Positions 16,453 to 26,367 of a stretch of DNA of 64,000 bases are shown one piece after another. The DNA is from JASHVB01 sp963780805 (GTDB lineage Bacteria > Pseudomonadota > Alphaproteobacteria > Acetobacterales > Acetobacteraceae), in contig CAWADP010000007.1 of assembly GCA_963780805.1 (NCBI GenBank), positions 248,001-312,000 of the forward strand, in the 5' to 3' direction. The translations under genes and the position numbers were made by a program. Under the pieces are notes generated by a model, which saw nothing but the letters and a program-made list of their open reading frames with translations, was not told where the DNA came from and did no database searches. Position 1 is the first letter of the stretch, and every line of letters starts with the position of its first letter.

Positions 16453-19400
16453 ATGACGCATCGTTACCGCATCGGCTTCGACATTGGCGGCACATTCACC
16501 GATTTCATTTTGCTCGACACGCAGCGCAGCGAGATCCGCCTGCACAAGTGCCTGACGACGCCGCACGATCCTTCCATCGGCGCCTTGCAGGGTCTGGCCG
16601 AGCTGCTGTCCGCCGCCGGCCTGACCTTGGCCGACATCGGCGACGCGGTGCACGGCACCACGCTGGTCACCAACACGCTGATCGAGCGCACCGGCGCCCG
16701 GATCGGCCTGATCACCACGCGCGGCTTCCGCGACATCCTGGAGATGGGCACCGAGCAACGCTACGACATCTACGATCTGTTTTTGCAATTCCCCGATCCG
16801 CTGGTGCCGCGCCGCCACCGTTTGGAAGTGACCGAACGCCTGGACCGCGACGGCAACGTGCTGACCCCGCTCGATCCCGCCGAAGTGCGCGCCACCGCGC
16901 TGCGCCTGCGTGCCGAGGGCGCCGAGGCCATTGCTATCTGCTTCCTGCACGCCTATCGCAATCCCGCACAGGAACGCGCCGCCGCGGCGATCGTTCGCAC
17001 CGCCTGTCCCGAGCTGGCGGTGTCAATTTCCTCCGACGTGGTCGCGGAACTTTGGGAATATCAGCGCTGCGCCACCACCTGCGCCAACGCCTACGTGCAG
17101 CCGCTGATGGCGCGCTACCTGGCGCAGCTTGAACGCGAGCTGCGCGCGCGCGGGTTCCGGGGTGAGCTGACCATGATGCACTCGGCGGGCGGCCTGCTGT
17201 CGCTGGAAACCGCGCGTGCCTTCCCGATCCGCATGTTGGAAAGTGGCCCCGCGGGCGGCGGCTTGGCTACCGCGTTCTTCGGTGCCGCGGCCGGCAAGGC
17301 GGACGTGATCTCCTTCGACATGGGCGGCACCACGGCCAAGGCGTGCCTGATCGAGAACGGCCGCGCCGAGATCGCGCCGATGATGGAAGCGGCGCGGGTG
17401 CATCGGTTCAAGAAAGGTTCGGGGCTGCCGATCAAGGCGCCGGTGATCGACATGATCGAGATCGGTGCCGGCGGCGGTTCCATCGCCGCGATCGACGACG
17501 TGGGGCTGCTGCGCGTCGGGCCGCGTTCCGCCGGGGCCGATCCCGGTCCCGCCTGCTATGCGCGCGGTGGCACCGAACCCACGGTGACCGATGCCAACCT
17601 GTTGCTTGGTTATTACGATCCCGGCTTCTTCCTCGGTGGCCGCATGGCACTGGACCGCGGCGCGGCGGAAACCGCGCTGGCGGGCGTGGGTGCGAAGCTG
17701 GGCCTGAATGCGATCGACACGGCCGCGGGCATTCATCGTCTGGTCACCGAGAACATGGCCGCCGCCGCACGCATCCATATCGTGGAGAAGGGCCGGGACC
17801 CGCGCCGCTACGCCATGGTTGGCTTCGGCGGTGCCGGCCCGGCGCATGCGGCGGAGGTGGCGCGCATCCTCGGTGTGCGGGAAGTACTGATTCCGCCGGC
17901 ATCAGGGGCGGCGGCGGCGCTGGGCTTCCTCGCCGCACCGCTGTCGTTCGAACAAGTGCGCAGCCATCCGGTGCGGCTTGACACACTCGGCGCCCCCGAA
18001 ACGATCGATGCGGCGTTGCGCGAATTGGAGCAGGAGGCGCGTGCACGGCTGATCGGGGCGGGCGTGGCGGCGGGTGATGTGGTGACGGAACGGTCTTCCG
18101 ACATGCGGCTGGAAGGCCAGATGCATGAGATCAACGTGCCACTGCCGGACGGAGCCATTACCGAAGCGACGCTGCCGGCGATCAGGGCGGCGTTCGCGAC
18201 AGCATACGCCGCGCGTTACACGTCGGTTTATGGCGGCGTCGGGGTACAGGCGATTTCGTTCCGCGTGCGCTGCCGTGGGCCGCTGCCGGTCTTGTCGCTG
18301 ACCGAGGCCGGCGCGCACGCCTCCGGCACCGCGCTGAAGGGCAAGCGGCCGGCGTGGTTCGGCGACCGCTTCGTGCCGACGCCGGTCTATGACCGCTATA
18401 CGCTGGCCCGCGACGCGGCGATCGAAGGTCCCGCCATCATCGAGGAACGCGAGGCCACCACCGTGGTTTTGCCCGGCGACCGGGTGACGGTGGACGCCAG
18501 TGGCACGCTGCGCATCGCGATCGGCCTGCCCGGCGCACCCGCCGCGCGCATCACCGTCGACATGCCGCTGGCGCAGGCCGCCGCGCTGATCGAGGCCGAC
18601 CCGGTGTCGCTGGAAATCATGTGGAGCAGGCTGGTCACGGTGGTGGAGGAGATGTGGCAAACGATCTGCCGCACTGCCTTCAGCCTCATCGTATCGGAAG
18701 CGCAGGACTTCGCCTGCGACCTGCTCGACGCATCGGGCGAATCGCTGGCGCATTCGCCGCGCGCCATGCCGGTGTTCAACGTGACTCTGCCGCGTGCCGT
18801 GAAGGCGATGCTGGAGAAATTCCCCGCGCATACGCTGAAGCCAGGCGACGTGCTGATCACCAATGACCCCTGGCTCTGTGCCGGCCACCTGTTCGACATC
18901 GCTGTCGTCACGCCGGTGTTCCGCAGCGGCACGCTGGTGGCGCTGACCGGCACCGTCGGTCATGTCGGCGACATCGGCGGCACCAAGGACTCGCTGCGCG
19001 CCCGCGAGATTTACGAAGAAGGCATCCAGATCCCGCCGATGATGCTGTATCGGGCCGGAGTGGCGAACGATGACCTGCTGACGCTGATCGCCGAGAACGT
19101 GCGCAAGAGCGAGGAAGTGCTGGGCGACATCCATTCCTTCGTCGCCGCCAACGCACTGGGTGCGGAACGGCTGCTCGCGTTCATGGACGAATACGGCATG
19201 CACGATCTGCGCGCGCTGGCGCAGGTTGTGCAGGGCCGTGCCGAGACCGCAATCCGCGCCGCAATCCGCGCGCTGCCGGATGGCGAGTACCACTCGGAAA
19301 TCTGGAACAATCCGCTGGGCGAGAAGCTGCGCTATCCGCTGAAGATCACGGTACAGGGCGACGCGATCGAACTGGATTTCACTGGTGCCCCCCTACAACT

Positions 19401-20268
19401 GCCGCAAGGCGGGTTGAACTGCACGTTCAGCTACACGGAAGCCCATGCCACCTATCCGATGAAATGCCTGCTCTCACCGGAGGTGCGCGGCAATGCCGGC
19501 TGTTATCGCCCGTTCACGGTGAAGGCGCCACCGGGCAGCGTGCTGAACTGCGACAAACCAGCCTCGGTGAATTTGCGCACTCGCGTTGGCTGGTACTTGG
19601 CGCCGAACATCTTCCGCGCCCTGGCAGACGCCGCACCCGGCCGCGTGCAGGCCGCGACGGGGCTGCCGGTCGCGGTGAACGTCTATGGCCGCACGGCGGA
19701 GGGCGCGGTCTACGCCGACCACTTCTTCATGGGCGCCGGGCAGGGCGGTTCCTCGCACGGCGACGGCAAGTCGGCGTTGCTGTATCCCACGTCGGCGGCC
19801 AACACGTCGGTCGAGCTGATGGAAACACGCGCGCCGGTGCTGGTGCTTGAAAAGAGCTTCGTTACCGATTCAGGCGGTCCGGGTGAGCATCGCGGCGGTT
19901 GCGGCGTACGCACGCGGCTGCGCAAGCTGTACGAGGACGGGCTGCCGACTCTTACGTCGGTTTATCCCGAAGGCGTCGGCGTGACGGTGGAAGGGCTGCA
20001 TGGCGGCCGACATGGCGGCAACGTGCATGGCTGGGTGGCCGATCCTGCCGGCAACATTCTGCTGGACTGCGGCACCGGCGAGTTGGTGACGCTGACGCGC
20101 ACCGAGCAAATTGTCGAAGTGCAGCTTGCCGGTGGCGCGGGGTACGGCGATCCGCGCGCCCGTTCTGCTGTGCTGGTGGCGCACGACGTGGCCGAGGGCG
20201 TTGTCTCGCCGGAGGCGGCGATGCGCGATTACGGCGCCGATCTCACGGCGGGCAAGGCGGCGGAGTAA
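16453..20268 (+). CDS. Fused hydantoinase/5-oxoprolinase (HyuA-HyuB), copy 1
   Basis: 1271 residues, the size of ATP-dependent 5-oxoprolinase. The HyuA half opens with RYRIGFDIGGTFTDF (phosphate-binding loop of the acetate/sugar kinase fold). It contains HGTTLVTNTLIERTGA, SFDMGGTTAKACLI, EIGAGGGSIAAIDD and GFGGAGPAHA. The HyuB half begins at about residue 715 (ADPVSLEIMWSRLVTVVEEM) and contains ITNDPWLCAGHLFDIAVV, GHVGDIGGTKDS and FFMGAGQGGSSHGDGK. Such enzymes open lactam rings (5-oxoproline, hydantoins) with ATP, and the related HyuAB carboxylases act on ketones, so the substrate is open. The ATG at 16453 is preceded by GAGGGA; upstream in-frame starts run into the neighbouring gene. A second fused copy lies at 21759-25511. 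Confidence 0.93.
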   Translation: MTHRYRIGFDIGGTFTDFILLDTQRSEIRLHKCLTTPHDPSIGALQGLAELLSAAGLTLADIGDAVHGTTLVTNTLIERTGARIGLITTRGFRDILEMGTEQRYDIYDLFLQFPDPLVPRRHRLEVTERLDRDGNVLTPLDPAEVRATALRLRAEGAEAIAICFLHAYRNPAQERAAAAIVRTACPELAVSISSDVVAELWEYQRCATTCANAYVQPLMARYLAQLERELRARGFRGELTMMHSAGGLLSLETARAFPIRMLESGPAGGGLATAFFGAAAGKADVISFDMGGTTAKACLIENGRAEIAPMMEAARVHRFKKGSGLPIKAPVIDMIEIGAGGGSIAAIDDVGLLRVGPRSAGADPGPACYARGGTEPTVTDANLLLGYYDPGFFLGGRMALDRGAAETALAGVGAKLGLNAIDTAAGIHRLVTENMAAAARIHIVEKGRDPRRYAMVGFGGAGPAHAAEVARILGVREVLIPPASGAAAALGFLAAPLSFEQVRSHPVRLDTLGAPETIDAALRELEQEARARLIGAGVAAGDVVTERSSDMRLEGQMHEINVPLPDGAITEATLPAIRAAFATAYAARYTSVYGGVGVQAISFRVRCRGPLPVLSLTEAGAHASGTALKGKRPAWFGDRFVPTPVYDRYTLARDAAIEGPAIIEEREATTVVLPGDRVTVDASGTLRIAIGLPGAPAARITVDMPLAQAAALIEADPVSLEIMWSRLVTVVEEMWQTICRTAFSLIVSEAQDFACDLLDASGESLAHSPRAMPVFNVTLPRAVKAMLEKFPAHTLKPGDVLITNDPWLCAGHLFDIAVVTPVFRSGTLVALTGTVGHVGDIGGTKDSLRAREIYEEGIQIPPMMLYRAGVANDDLLTLIAENVRKSEEVLGDIHSFVAANALGAERLLAFMDEYGMHDLRALAQVVQGRAETAIRAAIRALPDGEYHSEIWNNPLGEKLRYPLKITVQGDAIELDFTGAPLQLPQGGLNCTFSYTEAHATYPMKCLLSPEVRGNAGCYRPFTVKAPPGSVLNCDKPASVNLRTRVGWYLAPNIFRALADAAPGRVQAATGLPVAVNVYGRTAEGAVYADHFFMGAGQGGSSHGDGKSALLYPTSAANTSVELMETRAPVLVLEKSFVTDSGGPGEHRGGCGVRTRLRKLYEDGLPTLTSVYPEGVGVTVEGLHGGRHGGNVHGWVADPAGNILLDCGTGELVTLTRTEQIVEVQLAGGAGYGDPRARSAVLVAHDVAEGVVSPEAAMRDYGADLTAGKAAE

Positions 20269-20278
20269 CGGAAACAGC

Positions 20279-20408
20279 AACCCCCTCCCCTTGAGGAACG
20301 CGCCCCTCCCCTTGAGGAACGGGGCCGGGGGGAGGGGTGCGACAGCAGCCGCGGTTGGCCGCTCCCACCCCTCCCCCTAGCCTCCTCCCTCAACGGGAGG
20401 GGGGGTTC
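20279..20408. repeat. C-rich intergenic repeat block
   Basis: Two near-identical direct units CCCTCCCCTTGAGGAACG occur at about 20282 and 20305. CCCCTCCCC tracts and their complement GGGGGGAGGGG follow, up to CAACGGGAGGGGGGGTTCC. The block separates two convergent genes. Similar CCCTCCCCTTGA-type sequence recurs near 12270, 32043-32105 and 35745. No coding signal. Confidence 0.55.
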
Positions 20409-20441
20409 CTTTCGTCCAATCCTTCTCGCCCCGCGACCCCT

Positions 20442-21494
20442 TCAATGCCGAAAATGCGGGATCACGCCCTCGCACATCATTTGCAACGAGTTCATCACCC
20501 GGTTCGGCGCAATCCGCATCCCGCAGTTCAGCTCGGCCAGGATGCCCGCCAATCCCAGCTCCTCCTGCAACTGCGCCAGCCGGTCCGCCACCATCGCCGG
20601 CGTGCCGACGATCACCTTGCTGCGCAACACCTCATCCCAGGTGATCTGCTGCAGCCGCTGGCCTCGTTCGGCGCGGTTCTCGATCGCGCGGGTGCCTTCC
20701 TGCGTCGCCGAGGCCTCGATGCGCTGGCCGAGATAGCGATAGAAATACATGATGCTTTCTTCCGGCTCCGACAGCGCCTGCGCCTCGGTGGCGGCGACAT
20801 AGACCGGCACGCGCAGGAACACCTTGCCGTTGCCTGGATGGCCGGCCTTCACCCAGTTCTCGCGATAGACGCGCAGGTTCGGCACCAGCTCGTTCAAATT
20901 CCCCAGCCGGGTGGCGACGAAAATCGGCATTCCCTGGGTGCCGCACGATTCGAACGTATCCGGACTGTTGGCGGCGATCCGCAGCTCGGGATACGGCGTC
21001 TGGTAGGGCTTCGGCGTCACGCAGACGTCGTTGAAATGATAGAAGGTGCCATCGAAGGAGAACCGCTCCTGCGTCCAGGCGCGCTTCAGGATCTCCATCA
21101 CTTCGACGAACCGTTCGCGGCTTTCGGCATAGGAAATGCCATAGGCCTGGTAGGTGCGCGGGAACCCGCTGCGGCCGATGCCCATGATCAGCCTGCCGTG
21201 GCTGATGTGATCGACGGTGGTCGCTTCCTCGGCGATCCGCACCGGGTGGCACAGCGGCAGCACCTGCACGGCGATGCCGATCTTCATCCGCTTGGTCCGC
21301 GTGGCAATCGAACTGGCAATGCTGAGCGGCGCCGCCAGCACCGAGCGTTCCGGGGCGCTGTGCAGCTCCGCCAGCCACATCACGTCCAGGCCGCTTTTCT
21401 CGGCGGCATCGACTTGCTCAAAGGAGGTGGCGAAGGCCTCGGCCTCGGTCTGGCCGGGCATCCGCTGAAACTCATGAAACATGCCGAATTCCAT
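20442..21494 (-). CDS. LLM-class flavin-dependent oxidoreductase (luciferase-like)
   Basis: 350 residues with the luciferase-like TIM-barrel pattern: MEFGMFHEFQ at the start, GLDVMWLAELHSAPERSVLA, ATRTKRMKIGIAVQVLPLCH, RIAEEATTVDHISHGRLIMG and GRSGFPRTYQAYGI. These enzymes are FMN or F420 dependent monooxygenases or dehydrogenases. HP-R-AEE-x-T-x-D-xx-S-GR is the family signature. Substrate unknown. It lies on the same strand as HyuAB copy 2, 264 bases downstream of it, and is convergent with HyuAB copy 1, so the three may serve one nitrogen or ring-compound degradation route; this is inference from position. Confidence 0.92.
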   Translation of the reverse strand: MEFGMFHEFQRMPGQTEAEAFATSFEQVDAAEKSGLDVMWLAELHSAPERSVLAAPLSIASSIATRTKRMKIGIAVQVLPLCHPVRIAEEATTVDHISHGRLIMGIGRSGFPRTYQAYGISYAESRERFVEVMEILKRAWTQERFSFDGTFYHFNDVCVTPKPYQTPYPELRIAANSPDTFESCGTQGMPIFVATRLGNLNELVPNLRVYRENWVKAGHPGNGKVFLRVPVYVAATEAQALSEPEESIMYFYRYLGQRIEASATQEGTRAIENRAERGQRLQQITWDEVLRSKVIVGTPAMVADRLAQLQEELGLAGILAELNCGMRIAPNRVMNSLQMMCEGVIPHFRH

Positions 21495-21758
21495 CGCCGT
21501 TCATCCCTGTCGTGTTTTCGTCGCTTGTCGTCTCAGTTTCGGCACTCGCCGCGAAATGGGCAAGCCCCCACCGCGCCGCATCCCGATGCGGTGCCGGCAA
21601 GCAACGGCGCCTTACCGGACGAACCGGTGTTTCCCCCTGGCATGCAGCGCTGGCACGCACGCACCAATGCCGGGTGCGTGGTGGTCAACTCGCAATGACA
21701 GGTTCATCGACGACATCGAAGCGTCAGGATCACAACACCAGCATCGGGTGCGGCCTGA

Positions 21759-24700
21759 TCAGCGCACTTCGGGCGCAGCGTCGCCGCCAATTTCCACCCC
21801 ATAATCCCGCAGCGCCGCTTCGCGGCTCAAGTACCCCAACCGTACGTCGTGGCGCACCGCGTCCGGATCGCGCTCGCGCGGCGGCCCCATGCCGCCGCCA
21901 CCGGGCATCTCCACCACCAGCCGGTCGCCCGGCGGCACCACGCCCAGGCCCTTCGCCTTCAGCATCGCCCCGGATTGCAGCGACAGCCGTCCCGCGCCAC
22001 CGTCGCTGCCGCCATGCCGCCCGCGCGCCGGATGCGCCACACGTTCGAAACGGGCGAAAATGCCGAAGGCTGCGTCCTCGCGCGAGCCTATCTCCATCAC
22101 CTGTCCCAACCCGCCGCGCTGGCGGCCCGCGCCGCCGGAATCCTGGCGCAGCTCCTTGCGCCAGATCACCAGCGGGGTGATCGCCTCGGTCGCCTCCACC
22201 GGCACGTTGCGCACACCCGAAGGGAACGGCGTCGCCGACAGCCCATCCTGCCGCGGCCTCGCACCCGCGCCTCCGGAATGGAAACTGTTCACCATGAACG
22301 ACGTGCCGACGCGGTCGCCGATGCCCGTCAGACCGTGGCCGGCAATCAAATTCAGCGTCCAGAGATTCGATGTGCCCTCCGCCGGCACGCGATCCGGCAA
22401 TGCCTGGTCCAGGCAGCCATAGACCACGTCCGGCAGCATGTGTCCCATCACCGATCGAGCATACACCGCGGCTGGCCACGTCGCATTCAGGATGCAGCCT
22501 TCCGGTGCGGTGACGCGCACCGCATCCAGCGTGCCCGTGTTGTTGGGAATATGCGGCGCCACCACGCAGTTGATGCCGAACGTGGTATACGCCTCGGTGT
22601 AGCAGAGCGGACAGTTGATCGCGTAGGACGACATGCCGGACGTGCCGGTGTAGTCCACGTCGATATGGCCATCGCCGATGGTCAGCGCGGCTACCAGGTC
22701 GATCGGCGCTTCGTAACCGTCGACGCGCATCGACGCGCGCCAGGTGCCTTGCGGCAACGCGGCGATCGCTTCCGTCATGCCGCGGCGGCTGCGGGTGATG
22801 ATTGCCTCGCCCAGCATGTCCAGGTCGCGCAGGTTGAATTCGTGCATCATCGCGCGCAGGCGGCGGCTACCGGTCTCGTTGCAGGCCATCAGCGCATACA
22901 CGTCGCCGACCACCTGCACCGGCTCGCGCACATTGGCGCGGATCATCGTCAGCAGGTCCTCGTTCATCACGCCGGCGCGCGCGAGATACAGCAGTGGAAT
23001 GAACAGACCTTCGTGGAAGATCTGGCGGCCTTCGGGGGTCTGGCCGACGCCGCCCATGTCCACCAAATGCGTGGTGCAGGCGAACAATGCGACGATCTCT
23101 CCGTCCATGAAGGTGGGCGACACGACGACCAGATCGTAGAGATGGCCAGTGCCTTTCCACGGATCGTTGGTGACGAACACGTCGCCTTCGCGCATCGTCG
23201 CCACCGGGAACACGTCGAGGAAATGCCCCACCGAACGAGCCATCGTGTTGACGTGGCCCGGGGTGCCGGTGACCGCCTGTGCCAACATGCGACCTTGCAG
23301 ATCGAACACGCCGGCCGAGATATCGCCCGCCTCCCGCGCCGACGTGCTGAACGCGGTGCGCACCAGCGTCGTCGCCTGTTCCTCTACCACCGACAGCAGG
23401 CGGTTCCACATAATTTGAAGTTCGATTTCGGGGATGTTGCGGCGGATCATGGTGCGGAGTTCCTCGACTACGATCTCGCCGCCGGCGGCGATACGCGCGG
23501 TGAAGCCGGGAGGCACGATCGTCGTCGTGCCGTCTTCCACGATGGCGGCTGGTCCTGCCAGGTGTTGCCCAGGTTGCAGCGCGGCGCGCAGGAACACTGC
23601 GGCGGTATGGGTGTCGCCTGTTGCGGTATCGGTCACACGGCATTCGCCCGACGGCGCGGCGGGTCCGCGATCGGGAACCGGCCCGGCGTGGGATGGCAGC
23701 GTGGATGCCTGCGACAAGGACAAGGTCCAGGTCAGTGCCTCGACTTCCAGACGCGGAATGGTGCGGCCGTAAAGCCGCGTGTAGGTGGCATCGAACGCGG
23801 CGCGCGATGCGGCTGGATCGAGCGCGCCCGGCGGCAGCGGCACCGCCACTTCGTGTCCCTGGCCGCGATAGCGCATGAAGGCGGTGCGCGTCTCCTGCAA
23901 TGCGCCGTCGCGCACGCCCAGGCGCACCACGGTTTCCGCTTCCGCCCGCATCTCGGCGAACAATGCATCGATCATGCCCTGTTGCAGCGCGTCCAGCCGC
24001 ACGAGCAATGTGCGCACCACTTCATACGCCACGGGCGCCATCAGGAAGCCGTGCGCGGAGCCGACGCCGGCATCCACCGGCACCACCACGCGCCGTATCC
24101 CTAGCTTCTGCGCCATGCGCGCGGCATGCAGCGGGGCCGCGCCGCCGAAGGCGATCAGGGTGCGGCCGGAGGTGTCCTTGCCGTTCTCCACCGCATGGAT
24201 GCGTGCCGCGCTGGCCATCGTTTCGTCGACGATCTCGGCGATGCCGCGGGCCGCTTCTGCCCGGGCCATTCCCAGCGTTGCACCAATCGCCGCGATCGCG
24301 TCGGCGGCGCGCGCTGCGTCCAGTGCGATCTTGCCGCCGGCGAAACGGGCTGGATCGATGCGGCCCAGCACTACGTCGGCGTCGGTCACCGTCGGGGCCG
24401 TAGCGCCACGCGCATAGCAGGCCGGGCCGGGATCGCTGCCGGCACTGTCCGGCCCGACTTGAATCCGCCGCAGCGAATCGACCCGCGCGATGGAACCGCC
24501 GCCGGCGCCGATTTCCACCATGTCGATCACCGGGATGCGCACCGGAAATCCGCTGCCCTTGGCGAAGCGATAGGCGCGCGCGACTTCGAAATGCCGCGAC
24601 TGCTGCGGCGTATAATCGTCGATCAGCGTGATCTTCGCGGTGGTGCCGCCCATGTCGAAGGACAGCGCGCGGTCCCAGCCGCCGCGCGCCGCGATCTGTC

Positions 24701-25511
24701 GCGCCAGGATCACGCCACCCGCCGGCCCGCTTTCCACCAGACGCACCGGGAACCGCCGCGCCGTCTCCACGGTGCAGACGCCGCCGGACGACATCATCAG
24801 CAGGAGAGGACATGCCGCGCCAAGCGCCCGCACTTGATCTTGCATGCGAGCCAGATAGCGGTCCATCAGCGGCAGCACGTAGGCGTTCGCCACCGTGGTG
24901 GAGGTCCGTTCGTATTCGCGGATCTCGCGGCAGACGTCGGAGGAGATGGTGATGGCGACATCCGGCAACGCGCGTGCCAGCCGTGATCGCGCCGCTTCCT
25001 CGTGCGCGGGGTTGACGTAGGAATGCAGGAAGCTGATCGCCACCGCCTCGATCTTTCGCCGCAGCAGTACGGGCACCAGCGCGTCCAGCCCGGCGTCGTC
25101 CAGCGGCAATAGCACGGAACCGTCCGCTGCGAGCCGCTCCGCCACTTCCAAGCGCAGGTCGCGTTCCACCAGCGGCGTGGGGCGTTCCATGTACAAGTCG
25201 TATTGCTCGAAGCGATGCTCGTAGGCGATCTCCAGCGAATCGCGAAAGCCTTGCGTGGTGATCAGCGCCGTGCGCGCGCCCTTCCGCTCGATCAGCGCGT
25301 TGGTGGCCAGCGTCGTGCCGTGGATCACCAGGTCGAGCTGGGCTGCTGCGATACCGGCCTCGCGCAGGATCGCCGCGGTGCCCTCGATCACCGCGCTCTC
25401 CGGCGCATCACGCGTGGTCAGCAATTTGGTGGAGAACGTGCGGTCCGGCAGCACCAGCACGAGATCGGTGAAGGTGCCGCCGATATCGACGGCGAGACGC
25501 GTCAGGCCCAT
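21759..25511 (-). CDS. Fused hydantoinase/5-oxoprolinase (HyuA-HyuB), copy 2
   Basis: 1250 residues. Starts at the ATG at 25511 (MGLTRLAVDIGGTFTDLVLV), AGGAAG about 9 bases upstream; longer starts add Arg/Pro-rich sequence foreign to the family. HyuA half: HGTTLATNALIERKGAR, SFDMGGTTAKITLIDDY, VEIGAGGGSIARVDS, AFGGAAPLHAARMAQKLG. HyuB half from about residue 690: IQIMW-type start (EIELQIMWNRLLSVVEEQ), VTNDPWKGTGHLYDLVVV, THLVDMGGVGQTPEG, and the glycine-rich VEMPGGGGMGPPRERD near the end. It differs clearly from copy 1 at 16453, so the two are old paralogues with probably different substrates. Lactam or hydantoin ring opening with ATP, or ketone carboxylation, are the known roles in the family. 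Confidence 0.93.
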   Translation of the reverse strand: MGLTRLAVDIGGTFTDLVLVLPDRTFSTKLLTTRDAPESAVIEGTAAILREAGIAAAQLDLVIHGTTLATNALIERKGARTALITTQGFRDSLEIAYEHRFEQYDLYMERPTPLVERDLRLEVAERLAADGSVLLPLDDAGLDALVPVLLRRKIEAVAISFLHSYVNPAHEEAARSRLARALPDVAITISSDVCREIREYERTSTTVANAYVLPLMDRYLARMQDQVRALGAACPLLLMMSSGGVCTVETARRFPVRLVESGPAGGVILARQIAARGGWDRALSFDMGGTTAKITLIDDYTPQQSRHFEVARAYRFAKGSGFPVRIPVIDMVEIGAGGGSIARVDSLRRIQVGPDSAGSDPGPACYARGATAPTVTDADVVLGRIDPARFAGGKIALDAARAADAIAAIGATLGMARAEAARGIAEIVDETMASAARIHAVENGKDTSGRTLIAFGGAAPLHAARMAQKLGIRRVVVPVDAGVGSAHGFLMAPVAYEVVRTLLVRLDALQQGMIDALFAEMRAEAETVVRLGVRDGALQETRTAFMRYRGQGHEVAVPLPPGALDPAASRAAFDATYTRLYGRTIPRLEVEALTWTLSLSQASTLPSHAGPVPDRGPAAPSGECRVTDTATGDTHTAAVFLRAALQPGQHLAGPAAIVEDGTTTIVPPGFTARIAAGGEIVVEELRTMIRRNIPEIELQIMWNRLLSVVEEQATTLVRTAFSTSAREAGDISAGVFDLQGRMLAQAVTGTPGHVNTMARSVGHFLDVFPVATMREGDVFVTNDPWKGTGHLYDLVVVSPTFMDGEIVALFACTTHLVDMGGVGQTPEGRQIFHEGLFIPLLYLARAGVMNEDLLTMIRANVREPVQVVGDVYALMACNETGSRRLRAMMHEFNLRDLDMLGEAIITRSRRGMTEAIAALPQGTWRASMRVDGYEAPIDLVAALTIGDGHIDVDYTGTSGMSSYAINCPLCYTEAYTTFGINCVVAPHIPNNTGTLDAVRVTAPEGCILNATWPAAVYARSVMGHMLPDVVYGCLDQALPDRVPAEGTSNLWTLNLIAGHGLTGIGDRVGTSFMVNSFHSGGAGARPRQDGLSATPFPSGVRNVPVEATEAITPLVIWRKELRQDSGGAGRQRGGLGQVMEIGSREDAAFGIFARFERVAHPARGRHGGSDGGAGRLSLQSGAMLKAKGLGVVPPGDRLVVEMPGGGGMGPPRERDPDAVRHDVRLGYLSREAALRDYGVEIGGDAAPEVR

Positions 25512-25651
25512 GCAACCGTCTTCCTGTGCGGCATTCCCAATCCTTCCGTGCGCCAGTCGGTGCGATCGTGGACTGCTCGCGATGCGCGGTCCAGGGCGTG
25601 GGATGCGCCCAGGGCTTGGGATAGGCCGGGCTGCTGGCTTGCTGCGCCGCG

Positions 25652-25960
25652 GTGACTCCCGTGATGGCGCAAAGCGTCGGGCCGGATCAGAGTGCGTCGC
25701 CGCCCGGCTTCTCCGAGCAACCACAGGCAGGTGCAGGGAGCGGTGCAGGACACTTCGTTGAGCGGTTCCGCGCCGCGAATACCACCGGCGACGGCCATTT
25801 GACGCTGGCGCAGGCTGAGGCCGCGCATATGTCGATGATCGTGCGCAATTTTGCTGCGATCGACGCGCAGCACAAAGGTTTTGTCACGCTTGAGGATCTC
25901 CGCGCATGGCGGCAGCAGATGCATGCCGAACGGGCCAGCGGAAACGGAGCACGCGACTGA
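25652..25960 (+). CDS. Small EF-hand domain protein, N-terminus uncertain
   Basis: Open from a GTG at 25652 for 102 residues. Two EF-hand-like loops are visible: ANTTGDGHLTLAQAE (about 42-56) and DAQHKGFVTLEDL (about 69-81), the second a poor calcium ligand set. The mature protein looks exported: VMAQS near the start resembles a signal-peptidase site, and the codons just upstream in the same frame read GLLACCAAVTP, a signal-peptide core. That frame meets a TAG at 25622 before any ATG. An ATG in another frame at about 25598 suggests a missing or extra base. So the true protein is probably a periplasmic EF-hand protein of about 115-120 residues. Confidence 0.7.
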   Translation: MTPVMAQSVGPDQSASPPGFSEQPQAGAGSGAGHFVERFRAANTTGDGHLTLAQAEAAHMSMIVRNFAAIDAQHKGFVTLEDLRAWRQQMHAERASGNGARD

Positions 25961-26117
25961 AGGGCTGATCGGCAACGGAAATTGGGGCGGCGTGTGGAAT
26001 CGCGACCCGATCGCTCTTGCCTGACGCCTATGGGGCCAAGCCAGGCCATGAGGAGAACAGCGCGGCGGCCGGCGCTTAAGTTAGCGCCCATGGGCGAAGG
26101 CGCACCATCCAGACAGC

Positions 26118-26361
26118 CTAAGCCTTGGCGGTCACTACCCGCACCAGGTCGCCCACGTTCTGCAAACTGTCCAGCTCGCGCGTGGTGAACTTGATACCGT
26201 ACTTTTCCTCGGTCGCCATGATGATCTCGATCTGCTTGAACGAGTTCCCACCCCTGCACGTCCTTCGCCGACAGCTCCGGCTTCAGCACCAGGTCGTCGC
26301 GCATGAACACGTCATGGAAGATCTCGGTCAGCCCGCTGTAGATTTCCGGCTCGCTCGGCAT
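26118..26361 (-). CDS. Acyl carrier protein (FkbH-associated), single-base frameshift
   Basis: The ATG at 26361 gives MPSEPEIYSGLTEIFHDVFM, then KDVQGW. Past that point the ACP pattern continues only in the next frame: DSFKQIEIIMATEEKYGIKF, then TTRELDSLQNVGDLV, ending VVTAKA and a TAG at 26118-26120. The serine of the DSF motif is the usual 4'-phosphopantetheine site. The break is at about 26250, where GGGTGGGAACTCG would be correct as GGGTGGGACTCG; one extra A. Repaired length is about 80 residues, normal for an ACP. It follows the FkbH-like gene by 6 bases on the same strand, so the two are an operon. The frameshift is more likely a sequencing error than decay because the rest is so well preserved. 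Confidence 0.85.
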
Positions 26362-26367
26362 CGTTTG

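Noticed and set aside
17902..19293. Long antisense frame within HyuAB copy 1
   Set aside because: Shadow of a clearly conserved gene; no ribosome site or motif.
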